A stretch of DNA of 64,000 nt from Flavobacterium paronense (GTDB lineage Bacteria > Bacteroidota > Bacteroidia > Flavobacteriales > Flavobacteriaceae). Position 1 is the first letter of the stretch. The number at the start of each line of letters is the position of its first letter. The position numbers and the translations under genes are program-made. The stretch spans positions 682,001 through 746,000 of the forward strand of contig NZ_JAUFQN010000019.1 of the NCBI RefSeq assembly GCF_030409795.1, in the 5' to 3' direction. The notes below the pieces were generated by a model. That model did no database searches and was not told where the DNA came from. It was given only the letters and a program-made list of their open reading frames with translations. Positions 44,205 through 52,559 of this stretch are shown here, in pieces.

Positions 44205-45473
44205 TTGAAATTCCTTAAACAAAATACACTTTTAAAAGTTTTGTCGCTGAATTCTATTTCAGTAGCGGTGAGTTTTGTTTTGGGCATTTTTTCTTCTAAA
44301 ATTATTTCCGTTTTTCTAGGAACATCTGGTATGGCTTTGATGGGAAGCTTTAGAAATTTTGCATTGATGATAAAATCGGTTGCAACGCTTGGCATCAGCA
44401 ATTCTATTGTAAAATTGTTTGTAGAAAACAAAGAAGACAAACGCGAGCTTTCGGTTATTTATTCCACCTTTTTTTGGATATTTTTATTCATTTCTACCAC
44501 ATTAGCATTGCTTATTTTGATATTTGCTTCGCCAATTTCTAGCTTTTTATTTTACACAACTAATTATGCCATTTCAATTCGCTTTTTTGGATTATTGTTA
44601 CCATTTATGGTTATCAATACGTTTTGGCTGGCCATTTATAATGGTTTAGAAAGGTATAAAAGCATTGTCATCATTCAAATAATCTCTAATGTTTTAGTTT
44701 TTGGATTAACTGCTCTTTTGATATGGAAGCACAATATTTCAGGCGGACTTTTTTCTATTGCCATTGGTGAGTTTTTAATGATTGTCGTTACCTTTTTCTT
44801 TGTTAGAAATGACAGCGATTATTTCAAATTTGATTTGCATAAAATCATGAGTAAAAAGTACATCAATGTCATCAAGAAATTTTCTGTTATGGCATTATTG
44901 AGCGCTGTAATTGTGCCTTTGACGTTGTTGTTTATCCGAAATCAAATCGTTCAAAATTATTCTATTCACGATGCCGGAATTTGGGATGCAGTCAATAGAT
45001 TGTCTAGCTTTTACATGATGTTTTTCAGTTCAGGATTATCATTGTATTATATGCCAAAGCTGGCGTCAATTCATACGGAAAGTGAGTTCAAAACAGAATT
45101 GAAATCTTATTTTAAAATCTTTGTCCCTTTATTTTTATTGATGCTAATCGTAATTTATTTTGCAAAAAGTATAATCCTAAAAGTTGCTTTTACACAAGAA
45201 TTTTCAAGTATAAATGAATTGTTGATTTGGCAATTGGCAGGCGATTTTATCAAGATAATTACGTTGGCTTTTGGTTTCCAAATTGTGGTAAAAACAATGA
45301 TGAAGCGTTATTTTATTGGCGAAATAGCTTTTAATTTATCGTATTTTTTACTCTCTGTTTATTTGATGAAAAAGTTTTCGGTTGAAGGCGTTTTACAAGC
45401 TTATTTTTATGCCAATCTAGTTTGTTTGGTGTTGGTTTTATTCATGTTCAGAAAGCTTTTTTTTAAGCGTTAG
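44205..45473 (+). CDS. Polysaccharide flippase (Wzx-like, MATE/MOP superfamily)
   Basis: 422 residues, TTG start directly after the previous stop; no ATG is available before the first helix. Around twelve membrane segments are visible (VLSLNSISVAVSFVLGIFSSK at the N-terminus with the typical GTSGMALMGSFRNF; MALLSAVIVPLTLLF in the middle). Such proteins move undecaprenyl-linked oligosaccharide across the inner membrane. The last 11 bp overlap the convergent glycosyltransferase gene. It is the third gene of a run with non-ATG starts. Confidence 0.88.
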   Translation: MKFLKQNTLLKVLSLNSISVAVSFVLGIFSSKIISVFLGTSGMALMGSFRNFALMIKSVATLGISNSIVKLFVENKEDKRELSVIYSTFFWIFLFISTTLALLILIFASPISSFLFYTTNYAISIRFFGLLLPFMVINTFWLAIYNGLERYKSIVIIQIISNVLVFGLTALLIWKHNISGGLFSIAIGEFLMIVVTFFFVRNDSDYFKFDLHKIMSKKYINVIKKFSVMALLSAVIVPLTLLFIRNQIVQNYSIHDAGIWDAVNRLSSFYMMFFSSGLSLYYMPKLASIHTESEFKTELKSYFKIFVPLFLLMLIVIYFAKSIILKVAFTQEFSSINELLIWQLAGDFIKIITLAFGFQIVVKTMMKRYFIGEIAFNLSYFLLSVYLMKKFSVEGVLQAYFYANLVCLVLVLFMFRKLFFKR

Positions 45474-46605
45474 TTTTCTGCCAAATAGCAACAAATTTTT
45501 CTGCAATTTTGATGTAATCGTGTTCTTTTTCTATGAAAGCTCGGGCACGTTTTCCAATCGCTATTATTTCAGCTGGATTATCAATTAAAAGAGATAATTC
45601 GTTTACCAGATAATCCACATCGGGCAATCCATTTATAGCTACTTTTTCAGACAGATTATAATGTTTTTCAAAAAGTTTGCTGGCATTGGTAAAAACTACT
45701 TTCCCTTTAGCCATACCTTCTAATCCATTGCTTCCTTGGTCATGACCATACAATTGATCGAGTAAAATATGCGCTCTGTCGTATAGATTTATGAATTTGT
45801 CATAAGGCAAATTTTCAGAAGTTAAAATCTCAACTTTTGCACCATACTTTTGTTTGATAATTTCTAATGCTTTTTTAAAATAGTCATTCCCTTTTTTGAA
45901 ATAACTTTCCCGATTAATGCCGTGGAAAATCACAATTTTATCTATTATTTCTAATTCGCTTTTAGGAAATTTATCAAGGTTCATTGGACTTGGGATTAAA
46001 CCCAAATACTTCAAATGATTTTGCATTGTTATGTGATAATCCAAATCGGTTGCAATCACGCCTTGGATATTTTCATAAATATAGTGATGCAGTTTTTCAA
46101 AAGGTTTGGTTCTGAATTTTAAAACATTGGAAAAGTCTTTATCAGCTATTTTTCCAGCTAAATAAGGTTGTATAATAGATGGGTTTTCCGGATGCTCAAA
46201 GTTGTATTTTACATAGGGATAATCATCGCCAGCCGATAGCAAAAACACTTTTTTGTTGTGTTTGAAAAGGAAATCCAAAATCTTTTTCTCATGGGTGTAA
46301 TCACAAAAAAAGCTATTCTCATTGATCAATTGAACGATATCAAAATGGTTGAAATGGTTTTTGTTTTTCCAGAATTGACGGTACGTTAAATTGGAAGTAA
46401 TATCGAAGCCAGTAAAGACTAGAAGTGCCAGTTTAATTTTTTTTAGAAAGCCAGAATCCCATTTTTTCTCCAAAGGAAAATCTACCGGATAATTTTTGAA
46501 ACCATCTTTAAATCCCAAAATGGTAACATCATGTCCGAGCTTTTGCAAACCTTCTTTTAAGGAATTATGCAATCTGCTGTATTCTCCAATGAGTAAAATC
46601 TTCAT
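45463..46605 (-). CDS. Glycosyltransferase, GT-B fold
   Basis: 380 residues, cytoplasmic. The N-terminus MKILLIGEYSRLHNSLKEG and the C-terminal nucleotide-sugar part (KVEILTSENLPYDKFINLYD; LLDQLYGHDQGSNGLEGMAKGK, with the GLEGMA motif resembling GT4 EGxP/EAMA loops) support a GT-B enzyme. It diverges from the more canonical GT4 next door. Donor and acceptor are unknown. Its start is 44 bp from the divergent GT4 gene, and its 3' end overlaps the flippase gene. Confidence 0.8.
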   Translation of the reverse strand: MKILLIGEYSRLHNSLKEGLQKLGHDVTILGFKDGFKNYPVDFPLEKKWDSGFLKKIKLALLVFTGFDITSNLTYRQFWKNKNHFNHFDIVQLINENSFFCDYTHEKKILDFLFKHNKKVFLLSAGDDYPYVKYNFEHPENPSIIQPYLAGKIADKDFSNVLKFRTKPFEKLHHYIYENIQGVIATDLDYHITMQNHLKYLGLIPSPMNLDKFPKSELEIIDKIVIFHGINRESYFKKGNDYFKKALEIIKQKYGAKVEILTSENLPYDKFINLYDRAHILLDQLYGHDQGSNGLEGMAKGKVVFTNASKLFEKHYNLSEKVAINGLPDVDYLVNELSLLIDNPAEIIAIGKRARAFIEKEHDYIKIAEKFVAIWQKTNA

Positions 46606-46649
46606 TATCTTGTTATCTTTGGCAAATAGAACTGCAATATAAGTAAGAA

Positions 46650-47732
46650 ATGAAAAACAACAACAAAATTGCTATAGTTTCCGCTTCACTTGGTGTTGGC
46701 GGTGCTGAGCGTTTTGCTGGATTGCTGAGTTTTATGTTGGACGACTTGGGTTACGAGGTGCATCATATCATTATTTTAGATCATGTTGCTTATGATTTCA
46801 AAGGAAAGTTGGTCAACTTAGGTAAATTATTTCCTGACGAGAAAGGTATTTTTAGAGCTGTAAAAAAAGGAAAATACATTGCCAAATATCTTGCTGAAAA
46901 TGATATTCAATTGATCGTCGACAATCGTTCCAGACCAACAATCGCAAGAGAATTATTCACAAAATGGATTTATGGAAATCGAAAAATATATTATTTCTTT
47001 CACAGTTCTAATCTGGAAATGTATTTGACGAGTTCTGTTTTTTGGGCAAAATATATTTTTGGAAAAGCGACTAAATTAGTTTGTGTGTCTAATGAAATTG
47101 AAGAAAAACTTAAAAGTAAATATCAGTTCACCAATACAAAAACCATATACAATCCAATTGTTTTACCGGAAAAAATTGCAGAAAAACCGGCAGCCATTCC
47201 AGAAAAATATATCTTATTCTTTGGCAGATTGGAAGAAAAAATTAAAAATTTCAGTTTGCTTTTAAATGCATTTTCCAAATCAAAGGTTTATGAAAATGGA
47301 ACTAAATTGCTCATTATAGGAGACGGTTCAAGTAAGAATTCAATTTTAGCTAAAATCGCAACATTGCAATTGGAAAATCAGGTTCAGATTTTAGCTTTTC
47401 AAAAAAATATTACGCCTTATATTCAGCATGCAAAATGTACCATTTTAACCAGTTATTTTGAAGGATTTCCGATGTCGATAATCGAATCATTAGCAGCCGG
47501 AACTCCAGTTATTTCTGTTGATTGTGAAACCGGTCCAAAAGAAATCATTCAAAATAATTTTAATGGATTATTAGTTGAAAATCATAACGATAATGCTTTG
47601 GCGCAAGCGATAAAAAGCATGATTGATGATGATAAATTATACCAAACTTGTAAAAATAATGCGCAAAAAAGCGTAGAACATTTGTCTTTGACAACCATTA
47701 CACATCAGTGGAAACAATTATTAGATTTATAA
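46650..47732 (+). CDS. Glycosyltransferase family 4
   Basis: 360 residues, GT-B fold. The N-terminal Rossmann motif SLGVGGAERFAGLLS is at about 11-25. YILFFGRLEEKIKNFSLLLNA opens the C-domain, and SYFEGFPMSIIESLAAGTPV is the GT4 E-x7-E donor loop. Its likely role is adding a sugar to the glycan made by this cluster. It is convergent with the GT2 pair (14 bp). Confidence 0.93.
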   Translation: MKNNNKIAIVSASLGVGGAERFAGLLSFMLDDLGYEVHHIIILDHVAYDFKGKLVNLGKLFPDEKGIFRAVKKGKYIAKYLAENDIQLIVDNRSRPTIARELFTKWIYGNRKIYYFFHSSNLEMYLTSSVFWAKYIFGKATKLVCVSNEIEEKLKSKYQFTNTKTIYNPIVLPEKIAEKPAAIPEKYILFFGRLEEKIKNFSLLLNAFSKSKVYENGTKLLIIGDGSSKNSILAKIATLQLENQVQILAFQKNITPYIQHAKCTILTSYFEGFPMSIIESLAAGTPVISVDCETGPKEIIQNNFNGLLVENHNDNALAQAIKSMIDDDKLYQTCKNNAQKSVEHLSLTTITHQWKQLLDL

Positions 47733-47746
47733 AATCGTATTTCAAA

Positions 47747-48658
47747 TTATCTAAAAACAGAATTTCCTATAAGCCGTTGCAAACTGATTAGCGGTTTTAA
47801 CATAATCGATGGCAATTGAAGTAATAGTCTCTTTTTCCATCTTAAGTTTTTCAAATCTATTTCTGCATAAATTTCTTGTGAAGTTTTCCAATCGCCATTT
47901 AGATTGCATTTGATTACTGCCGAAAACCGATTTAAATCCATGTATTTTTTTAGTTTTAGATTCTGCTTTTCTTCCAAAGCATATTTTTCAAAAGTATACG
48001 ATTCAAAAAAATAATTTGAATTTCGAGAAACACTTTTTTCATCATAAACATAGCAAGCCAATATTTTACGTATAAATACTATTGGGAATTGCAACCCGAT
48101 TCTAATCCACAACTCAGTGTCTTCACCATGCTTTATTTTGGTGTCAAAGGCGCCAATATTTTCAAATACATTTCGGTGAATACAAGCACTAGATGTCCAC
48201 AGTACACATTCTTTTTGGCTGGCATCAAAGAAATTCACAATTTCAAATTTAGATTTTGAAGAAATAGAATAAAGTGCCGGAATGCATTTGTTTTTGGTTT
48301 CAATTTCTATTGCAGCAGCAAAGACTTTTTGCTCCGGAAGCTCTGACGTAAAGCGATGCATCGTTTCTAAAAAATTAGGATGCCAAAAATCATCAGCATC
48401 AAGAAAGCAAATATAATCGGCAGTTGCTTTTTCAATTCCGAAGTTTCTGGTAATGGCAACACCTTCATTTTTTTTGGAATAATATTGAATTCGGTTGTCT
48501 TTAAATGTTGAAATTTTGGCTTCGCTTTGGTCAGTTGAGCCATCATTGACAATTATTATTTCATAGTCAGTAAATGTCTGGCTCAAAGCACTTTCTATTG
48601 TTTTGGCAACAAACTTTTCTTTGTTATAAACAGGTATGACTATGGAAAAATAGGGCAT
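47747..48658 (-). CDS. Glycosyltransferase family 2
   Basis: 303 residues from ATG 48658 (PYFSIVIPVYNKEKF). A TTG seven codons upstream is rejected because the ATG makes a TGATG overlap with the preceding GT2 gene and begins at the conserved strand. GT-A motifs: IIVNDGSTDQS, DYICFLDADDFWHP (DxD), and the acceptor loop KHGEDTELWIRIG. It likely works with the upstream GT2. Confidence 0.93.
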   Translation of the reverse strand: MPYFSIVIPVYNKEKFVAKTIESALSQTFTDYEIIIVNDGSTDQSEAKISTFKDNRIQYYSKKNEGVAITRNFGIEKATADYICFLDADDFWHPNFLETMHRFTSELPEQKVFAAAIEIETKNKCIPALYSISSKSKFEIVNFFDASQKECVLWTSSACIHRNVFENIGAFDTKIKHGEDTELWIRIGLQFPIVFIRKILACYVYDEKSVSRNSNYFFESYTFEKYALEEKQNLKLKKYMDLNRFSAVIKCNLNGDWKTSQEIYAEIDLKNLRWKKRLLLQLPSIMLKPLISLQRLIGNSVFR

Positions 48659-49554
48659 CAGCGTGAATTTATTTGACAAAAATAACCCAATCGATACACA
48701 TCAAATATAAAAAGCGACGGATTTTTTGAGAGTAAATTTTTGGTATAACTATTTCTAAAAATTCTGAAGCCAAAAGCAGCAATTTTAACCAAATGCAGTT
48801 GTTTTAATTTGATGAATATTTTGGTCAAAGCAGTATCATTCGGATCAATAATTTTTCTATTAATGACCGTTTTTAAATTCTGCAACGAGCTGTGGAATTT
48901 CTCCAGGAAAATTGCTGATTTCTCCAAATTCAAATGATAAGCCGGATTGTCAATATGACCAATGGAAATTTGTTCTCTTTTTAAACCCAATATAAAAACA
49001 ATGTCTTCATAGCCATAGTTAAAAATTTCGCTGTCAAAAGGATGTGAAAGCAAGACCTCTTTTTGAAGCAAAATATTTGAAATTAAAGCATAATGATAAG
49101 GATTGGAAAGTCTTTTAGTTAAAGGAATCTCTTCTCTGCTTTTGCCAAAAACCCATCGGAGCATTTCATCATCTTTTGGTCTTTCGTTATAATAAATAAT
49201 GCCACCAAAAACGGCTTTTTCTTTTCCCTTTTTTAAGCTATCAATATAAGTTTTGATAAAGTTTTTTTCTTTTGGAAAAGTATCACAATCCATTAATAAA
49301 ATCCAATCATATTTAGCTTTTTGAACTAAAGAATTTCTGTTTTGGCCACGACCGAGATTAACGGTATTACGCTCAAATAGGCAATTGGAAAGCTGATTTA
49401 TTTTGGAATTGATTTCAGTAATTTCGTTAATGGGCGAAGCGTCATCTGCCACAATAATTTCAAATTCAATATTTTCCGAAACTGCCTGACGATGCAATTC
49501 TTCAACCAAAGGCAAAGTGTTGTAATTGTAGGTCGGAATTAGAATTGAAATCAT
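48658..49554 (-). CDS. Glycosyltransferase family 2
   Basis: 298 residues, GT-A fold. ISILIPTYNYNTLPLVEEL opens the protein, IIVADDASPINE follows, WILLMDCDTFPKE carries a DxD-like motif, and FNYGYEDIVFILGLKREQI is the ED-containing acceptor region. It overlaps the downstream GT2 by one base (TGATG). It diverges from the 2OG oxygenase gene with a 63-bp gap. Confidence 0.92.
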   Translation of the reverse strand: MISILIPTYNYNTLPLVEELHRQAVSENIEFEIIVADDASPINEITEINSKINQLSNCLFERNTVNLGRGQNRNSLVQKAKYDWILLMDCDTFPKEKNFIKTYIDSLKKGKEKAVFGGIIYYNERPKDDEMLRWVFGKSREEIPLTKRLSNPYHYALISNILLQKEVLLSHPFDSEIFNYGYEDIVFILGLKREQISIGHIDNPAYHLNLEKSAIFLEKFHSSLQNLKTVINRKIIDPNDTALTKIFIKLKQLHLVKIAAFGFRIFRNSYTKNLLSKNPSLFIFDVYRLGYFCQINSR

Positions 49555-49617
49555 TTAGAAAAACAGAATTAAATAATATATTTACAAAGAAAATGTTTTT
49601 TTCACAATTCTGACCTT

Positions 49618-50439
49618 ATGAACCGAATAGAATTAGCAACGCTGATTTTTAACCGACTTGTTTCCGAAAAGGAAAAGCTAAAGAATGAATTCCAAAATTC
49701 AGATTCGAATATTGGTCATTTCTTTCTGGATGACTTGCTCCCAAATGATATTGCGTTACAAATACGGGCTGTTTTTCCAAAAGCCGAACAAATGGTTTTG
49801 AAAAAAAGTCTGCGGGAAGACAAGTATGTTGCAGCTCAAATGAATCTCTATCCTACCTTGTTAGAGGAAATTATTTATGCTTTTCAGGACGAAAGAGTAG
49901 TAAAGGTTATCAGTGAAATATGTGGTGTTAAAAATCCAATTCCGGATGAAAACCTTTATGCAGGCGGAATTTCAATGATGGGAAAAAATCAGTTTCTAAA
50001 TCCGCATTTAGACAATTCGCATGACAAAGACCGCAACTTATGGCGTGTATTGAATTTGTTGTATTATGTCACTCCAGATTGGAAAGAAGAAAATGGCGGA
50101 AATCTAGAACTTTGGCCAGATGGTTTGAAGAATAAGCAAATTACCATTCATAGTAAATTTAACAGATTGGCTGTAATGGAAACACATAATGACTCCTTGC
50201 ATTCAGTTTCACCCATTGTTTTTGATGGTTATCGTCGTTGTGTTTCAAATTATTATTTTGCCGATTCGCCTTTGAAGGAATCAGATAAATTTCACGTCAC
50301 TTCTTTTCGTGGTCGGCCGGAAAATAAATTCGCAGATATGGTTTTGCAATTAGACACTTTTCTGCGGATGAGCTTGCAAAAAATCTTCAAAAAAGGCATC
50401 AAAGAAAATCCACATGTTTATAAAAAAGACAGCAAGTAA
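49618..50439 (+). CDS. 2-oxoglutarate/Fe(II)-dependent oxygenase
   Basis: 273 residues. The iron facial triad can be read as HLDNSHD (His-x-Asp near residue 123) and a distal HSVSPIV (His near residue 196), followed by the 2OG-binding Arg in YRRCVSNYYF. Family: prolyl-4-hydroxylase-like 2OG-Fe(II) oxygenases, which hydroxylate peptides or small molecules. In a glycan cluster it might modify a sugar or lipid, which is inference. Coupled to the next gene by a one-base overlap (TAATG). Confidence 0.87.
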   Translation: MNRIELATLIFNRLVSEKEKLKNEFQNSDSNIGHFFLDDLLPNDIALQIRAVFPKAEQMVLKKSLREDKYVAAQMNLYPTLLEEIIYAFQDERVVKVISEICGVKNPIPDENLYAGGISMMGKNQFLNPHLDNSHDKDRNLWRVLNLLYYVTPDWKEENGGNLELWPDGLKNKQITIHSKFNRLAVMETHNDSLHSVSPIVFDGYRRCVSNYYFADSPLKESDKFHVTSFRGRPENKFADMVLQLDTFLRMSLQKIFKKGIKENPHVYKKDSK

Positions 50440-51698
50440 TGAAATCTTTTTTTGGCAAATATAAATACCATATTCTTATATTAGTAATCGGAATAATTTG
50501 GATTTCAGTATTTGATTTCCTAACACAAATGAGTAGTCAAGGCGTCATGCATTCGGATTCTTATAACTACCAAGAATCGGCTAAAAATTTGTATGTTTTC
50601 TTTACAGGTCATATTTACCGACCCATTTTAATGGCAGCTATTACTGGAATTCCTTATCTTTTTGGAGGTTCTGATGAGAGTATTTTTGCGTTTAGTTTTT
50701 ATGTTAATCTGAGCTGTTGGTTTGCTTCATTTTTACTTTTATTTGAAATTTTAAAAGAATTTAGTAAACCAAAAACAGCTTTTGTTTTCACTCTTTTTGC
50801 CATTTTTATTGTTGGAAATACGGTTCATGTTTTTCATTTGCTAACAGAGACTATATTTCAATTCTTTATCATATTAGCTTTTTATTTAATGCTGAAATAC
50901 TATAAAACCAAAGAGTTTTGGTATTTGTCTTTATCGTTGTCTTTGCTTTTGTCAAGTATGTTGATAAAGCCTGGTTCAAAGTTTTTAGCGATTGTCGTAA
51001 CACTTTATTTTATCAAAGAAATTTTAAGAAATTACAAATCAAAAAGTATTATCTTTTTGTACGGAAGTCTTTTGATGATTGGAATCCAGTGCGTGGGAAT
51101 GAAATACCAGTTTGGAAATTTCACTATAACTTACATCGATTCGGTTACGTATTATGCCTATGTTGGAAGCAAAGCAATGTGTATAAAATACGGAAAAGAA
51201 TACAGTCAAAAAGATAATCCACGAGCAGATTATTTATTCAGTTACGATGCCATTAATCAGAAAAAAATTGCCGGTGAAGATTTTAAAAATCAACTGCAGT
51301 TTAACACTTTAAATTTGACAAAAGCCTACTTTTTAGATATAATTGAAAATACAAAAAGCGGCAATAGTTGTATTGAAGAATGCAAAAACTGGAAGAAAAG
51401 AAGCCATTTTGAATTTTGGAGAAAGTTGCTTTTTGATGTCAGCAAATGGCAGAATCGTATTTTTACATTGCTAGCTTTTATTTTGGCTTTGTATTATTTT
51501 CTCAAAACATACAAGAAGCCAAGTGCATTAATATTTGCTAGTTTTTTTATCTTATATATTATTATTTTATCCGGAATTTCCTGTGGTCAAGGCGATAGAT
51601 TTCACCTAGTGACTTTCTCTTTTATGTTAGTTCTTTTGGCAAAATACTTATCAGATACAAAATATTTTAAACCGTTTTTTGAACTACCTCAAAGATAG
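50439..51698 (+). CDS. Polytopic membrane protein, GT-C-like
   Basis: 419 residues with about ten membrane segments. An early periplasmic loop has MHSDSYNYQESAKNLYVFFTG, which resembles the acidic loop of GT-C sugar transferases (an Asp after TM1), and HIYRPILMAA follows. A soluble insertion at about 235-325 is Cys/Lys-rich. I cannot name a family with certainty; a lipid-linked-sugar transferase fits the neighbours. It overlaps the convergent ftsE by 32 bp. Confidence 0.7.
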   Translation: MKSFFGKYKYHILILVIGIIWISVFDFLTQMSSQGVMHSDSYNYQESAKNLYVFFTGHIYRPILMAAITGIPYLFGGSDESIFAFSFYVNLSCWFASFLLLFEILKEFSKPKTAFVFTLFAIFIVGNTVHVFHLLTETIFQFFIILAFYLMLKYYKTKEFWYLSLSLSLLLSSMLIKPGSKFLAIVVTLYFIKEILRNYKSKSIIFLYGSLLMIGIQCVGMKYQFGNFTITYIDSVTYYAYVGSKAMCIKYGKEYSQKDNPRADYLFSYDAINQKKIAGEDFKNQLQFNTLNLTKAYFLDIIENTKSGNSCIEECKNWKKRSHFEFWRKLLFDVSKWQNRIFTLLAFILALYYFLKTYKKPSALIFASFFILYIIILSGISCGQGDRFHLVTFSFMLVLLAKYLSDTKYFKPFFELPQR

Positions 51699-52350
51699 TG
51701 TTGTCTTCGCATTTCAACGTTTTGGATGGGAATTTCATCAGCAAAGCATAATCGTGTGTTGCCATAATAACGGTTTTCCCATTATCATTGATTTTTTTCA
51801 AAACACTCAATACTTCCACACTAGTTTGTGGGTCAAGATTTCCTGTTGGTTCGTCCGCTAAGATTAATTCGGGATCGTTTAATAAAGCTCTGGCAATAGC
51901 CACTCTTTGTTGTTCTCCTCCAGAAAGTTGATGCGGCATTTTGTTAGTCAAACCTTTCATGCCAACACTACTCAAAACGTCATCAATCTTAACTTGCATT
52001 TCTGTTTTATCTGTCCAGCCGGTAGCTTTTAAAACAAACAGCATGTTCTCATTAACGCTTCGGTCTGGTAATAGTTGAAAATCTTGAAAAACAATACCTA
52101 ATTTTCTTCTCAAAAACGGAATATCATCTTCTTTTAAATTGACTAAATCATAGCCTACAATACTTCCGGTGCCAGTTGTTAACTGCAAATCGCCATAAAG
52201 TGTTTTCATAAAACTACTTTTTCCGGTTCCGGTTTTACCAATGATGTATAGGAATTCACCTTTTTTAACGTCAAGATTTATTTGTGATAAAATCACTTTA
52301 TTTTCTTGATAAATAGTAACATTTTTTAAAGATAAAACAGTTTCTGACAT
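51667..52350 (-). CDS. ftsE: Cell-division ABC transporter ATP-binding protein FtsE
   Basis: 227 residues. Walker A GKTGTGKSSFMK near residue 38, Q-loop QDFQLLPDRSV, signature LSGGEQQRVAIARAL and Walker B LILADEPTGNLDPQTS are all intact. FtsE with FtsX activates cell-wall hydrolases at the septum. The opening motif and DFQLLPDRSV are FtsE-like; LolD is the main alternative. No ftsX is adjacent here. Its last 11 codons lie inside the 3' end of the neighbouring + strand gene. Confidence 0.9.
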   Translation of the reverse strand: MSETVLSLKNVTIYQENKVILSQINLDVKKGEFLYIIGKTGTGKSSFMKTLYGDLQLTTGTGSIVGYDLVNLKEDDIPFLRRKLGIVFQDFQLLPDRSVNENMLFVLKATGWTDKTEMQVKIDDVLSSVGMKGLTNKMPHQLSGGEQQRVAIARALLNDPELILADEPTGNLDPQTSVEVLSVLKKINDNGKTVIMATHDYALLMKFPSKTLKCEDNTIFEVVQKTV

Positions 52351-52425
52351 GGGTAATTTGTTTATTGGGTAAATGTAATAAGATAAGGTTTGTATTCAAA
52401 ATATATTTTTAAAATAACTTTTTGT

Positions 52426-52447
52426 CACCCTGAGCGCAGTCGAAGGG
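52426..52447. repeat. Dispersed TGAGCGCAGTCGAAGG element
   Basis: The sequence CACCCTGAGCGCAGTCG followed by AAGGG is, from memory, one of the most frequent intergenic words in flavobacterial and other Bacteroidetes genomes. It can form a small imperfect stem (CCCT/AGGG). A short direct repeat, AAATCCT twice, follows at about 52450. It lies between ftsE and the TPR gene. Confidence 0.6.
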
Positions 52448-52559
52448 CCAAATCCTAAATCCTAAATCAAATTGTTTAAAAGAATGTTTATAATAAAAGG
52501 CATAGTTTCTACGTTATAGGATATAGGATACTATTTTTGGATAAATTAAAATAAAAACT

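Noticed and set aside
48659-48679. TTG start for the GT2 gene
   Set aside because: The ATG at 48658 gives the usual TGATG coupling and begins at the conserved first strand.
42646-51698. Prophage or insertion-sequence origin of the glycan cluster
   Set aside because: No transposase, integrase, attachment repeats or tRNA border are visible.
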